DNA of 6,732 nt from contig JAPLJM010000041.1 of assembly GCA_026388595.1 (NCBI GenBank), positions 1 to 6,732 on the forward strand, in the 5' to 3' direction. Source of the DNA: Deltaproteobacteria bacterium (GTDB lineage: Bacteria > Desulfobacterota > Syntrophia > Syntrophales > Fen-1087). The position numbers and the translations under genes are program-made. Positions 6,430-6,732 of this stretch are shown here, in pieces (position 1 is the stretch's first letter; each line of letters opens with the position of its first letter). A model generated the notes under the pieces. It was not told the DNA's origin. It worked only from the letters and a program-made list of their open reading frames with translations, and did no database searches.

Positions 6430-6456
6430 ATGTCTTCTCGACCGTTTGCCCTGTTT

Positions 6457-6594
6457 TTAAACGGCAAGCCTTTTTCGCCCTTTTGCCCGCCGCCGGCTCA
6501 AAACGTTCCTGCCCCCCTTGGTGGCCATGCGCACAAGAAACCCGTGGGTTCTCTTCCTCTTTGTGTTGCTGAATGCGGTTAAGTTCTTTTTCAT
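6457..6594 (-). CDS. rpmH: Large ribosomal subunit protein bL34, with divergent N-terminus
   Basis: 45 residues, against 44 for E. coli. L34 is a small basic protein of the 50S subunit. From residue 12 the sequence is textbook: KRKRTHGFLVRMATKGG (12-28), then RNVLSRRRAKGRKRLAV (29-45). The first 11 residues, MKKNLTAFSNT, differ from the usual MKRTYQPSN-type start and are one residue longer. An in-frame TAA lies 6 nt upstream of the ATG (6598-6600), so no earlier start is possible. A G-rich stretch (ATGGGGAT) about 9 nt upstream could serve as a weak ribosome site. It is the first gene of the block, as is common for rpmH-rnpA. A longer ORF in another frame at 6425-6658 is a shadow. Confidence 0.94.
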   Translation of the reverse strand: MKKNLTAFSNTKRKRTHGFLVRMATKGGRNVLSRRRAKGRKRLAV

Positions 6595-6629
6595 CGATTA
6601 ATCCCCATGCGAAATGTAATAAGCTGCCC

Positions 6630-6658
6630 CATAAACCATAGTCGTCTTTATTTGTCAA
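6630..6658 (-). promoter_or_regulatory. Sigma70-type promoter of rpmH and the downstream block
   Basis: A perfect -35 TTGACA (6653-6658) is followed after 17 nt by TTTATG (6630-6635), which matches TATAAT at only three of six positions. It is directly preceded by TGG, an extended -10 motif that can compensate. Transcription would start near 6623, leaving a leader of about 28 nt before the rpmH ATG. The position upstream of a highly expressed ribosomal gene supports the call; there is no experimental support. Confidence 0.65.
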
Positions 6659-6732
6659 GGTTAAATTAGGACCGCGATCCCCGCCTATATCCGCCGGGAT
6701 ATCAATATGAAGGCTAATTTGCCACTCATGTC
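6659..6732. other. Right-edge region without a recognised gene
   Basis: These 74 nt upstream of the rpmH promoter contain no recognisable coding sequence. Two short inverted repeats are visible: ATATCC (6687-6692) with GGATAT (6697-6702), and AAATTAG (6663-6669) with CTAATTT (6714-6720). In many bacteria dnaA and the replication origin lie beyond rpmH, but no TTATCCACA-type DnaA box is present in this short stretch. Confidence 0.4.

Noticed and set aside
6425..6658. Minus-strand 77-codon frame beginning with TTG at 6658
   Set aside because: It runs through rpmH in a different frame and begins within the -35 of the proposed promoter; the L34 frame at 6457-6594 is the real gene.
6663..6720. 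Short inverted repeats at the right edge as a terminator or replication-origin element
   Set aside because: The arms are only 6-7 nt, there is no T tract beside them and no DnaA box in the stretch, so neither a terminator nor an origin can be supported.

Overview
The window holds eight genes, all on the minus strand, so they read from the right edge to the left. Two transcription units are visible. The first, at about 6660 down to 2022, is the conserved block rpmH - rnpA - yidD - yidC - jag - mnmE. The second, from about 1992 to the left edge, is a two-gene envelope unit. It has its own strong promoter-like sequence and encodes a secreted FlgT/LPP20-type protein followed by a CsgG/LpoB-type lipoprotein that runs off the window.

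The organism is a diderm (Gram-negative) bacterium. YidC is 537 residues long with a large periplasmic domain of about 300 residues, and there is an outer-membrane-type lipoprotein. A jag gene between yidC and mnmE is usual in Firmicutes and in Deltaproteobacteria (Desulfobacterota and relatives). Together with the long YidC and the moderate GC, this suggests a deltaproteobacterium, perhaps of the Syntrophales/Geobacter type. That placement is an inference from gene order and domain layout, not from a database search.

The first unit covers ribosome production, RNA processing and membrane protein insertion. It encodes ribosomal protein L34, the protein subunit of RNase P, the small membrane protein YidD, the insertase YidC, the RNA-binding KH/R3H protein Jag/KhpB and the tRNA-modifying GTPase MnmE. 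A TTGACA -35 element lies upstream of rpmH. A perfect TATAAT in the rpmH-rnpA gap may be an internal promoter. The genes downstream of rnpA are tightly packed: an 8-nt overlap, then gaps of 28, 16 and 1 nt. rpmH was found by reading the sequence in a frame other than the longest ORF at that place; its C-terminal 34 residues are textbook L34 but its first 11 are not.

The second unit starts in the 92-nt gap after mnmE, where TTTACA and TATATT lie 17 nt apart and a small palindrome covers the -35. FlgT/LPP20 and CsgG/LpoB-like proteins are periplasmic or outer-membrane factors that help assemble surface machines, but nothing else in the window shows which machine this pair serves. This pair is the least ordinary part of the window. 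No RNA gene, mobile element, CRISPR array or convincing rho-independent terminator was seen, and no gap between genes exceeds 100 nt. The right-edge stretch 6659-6732 holds no recognisable gene.
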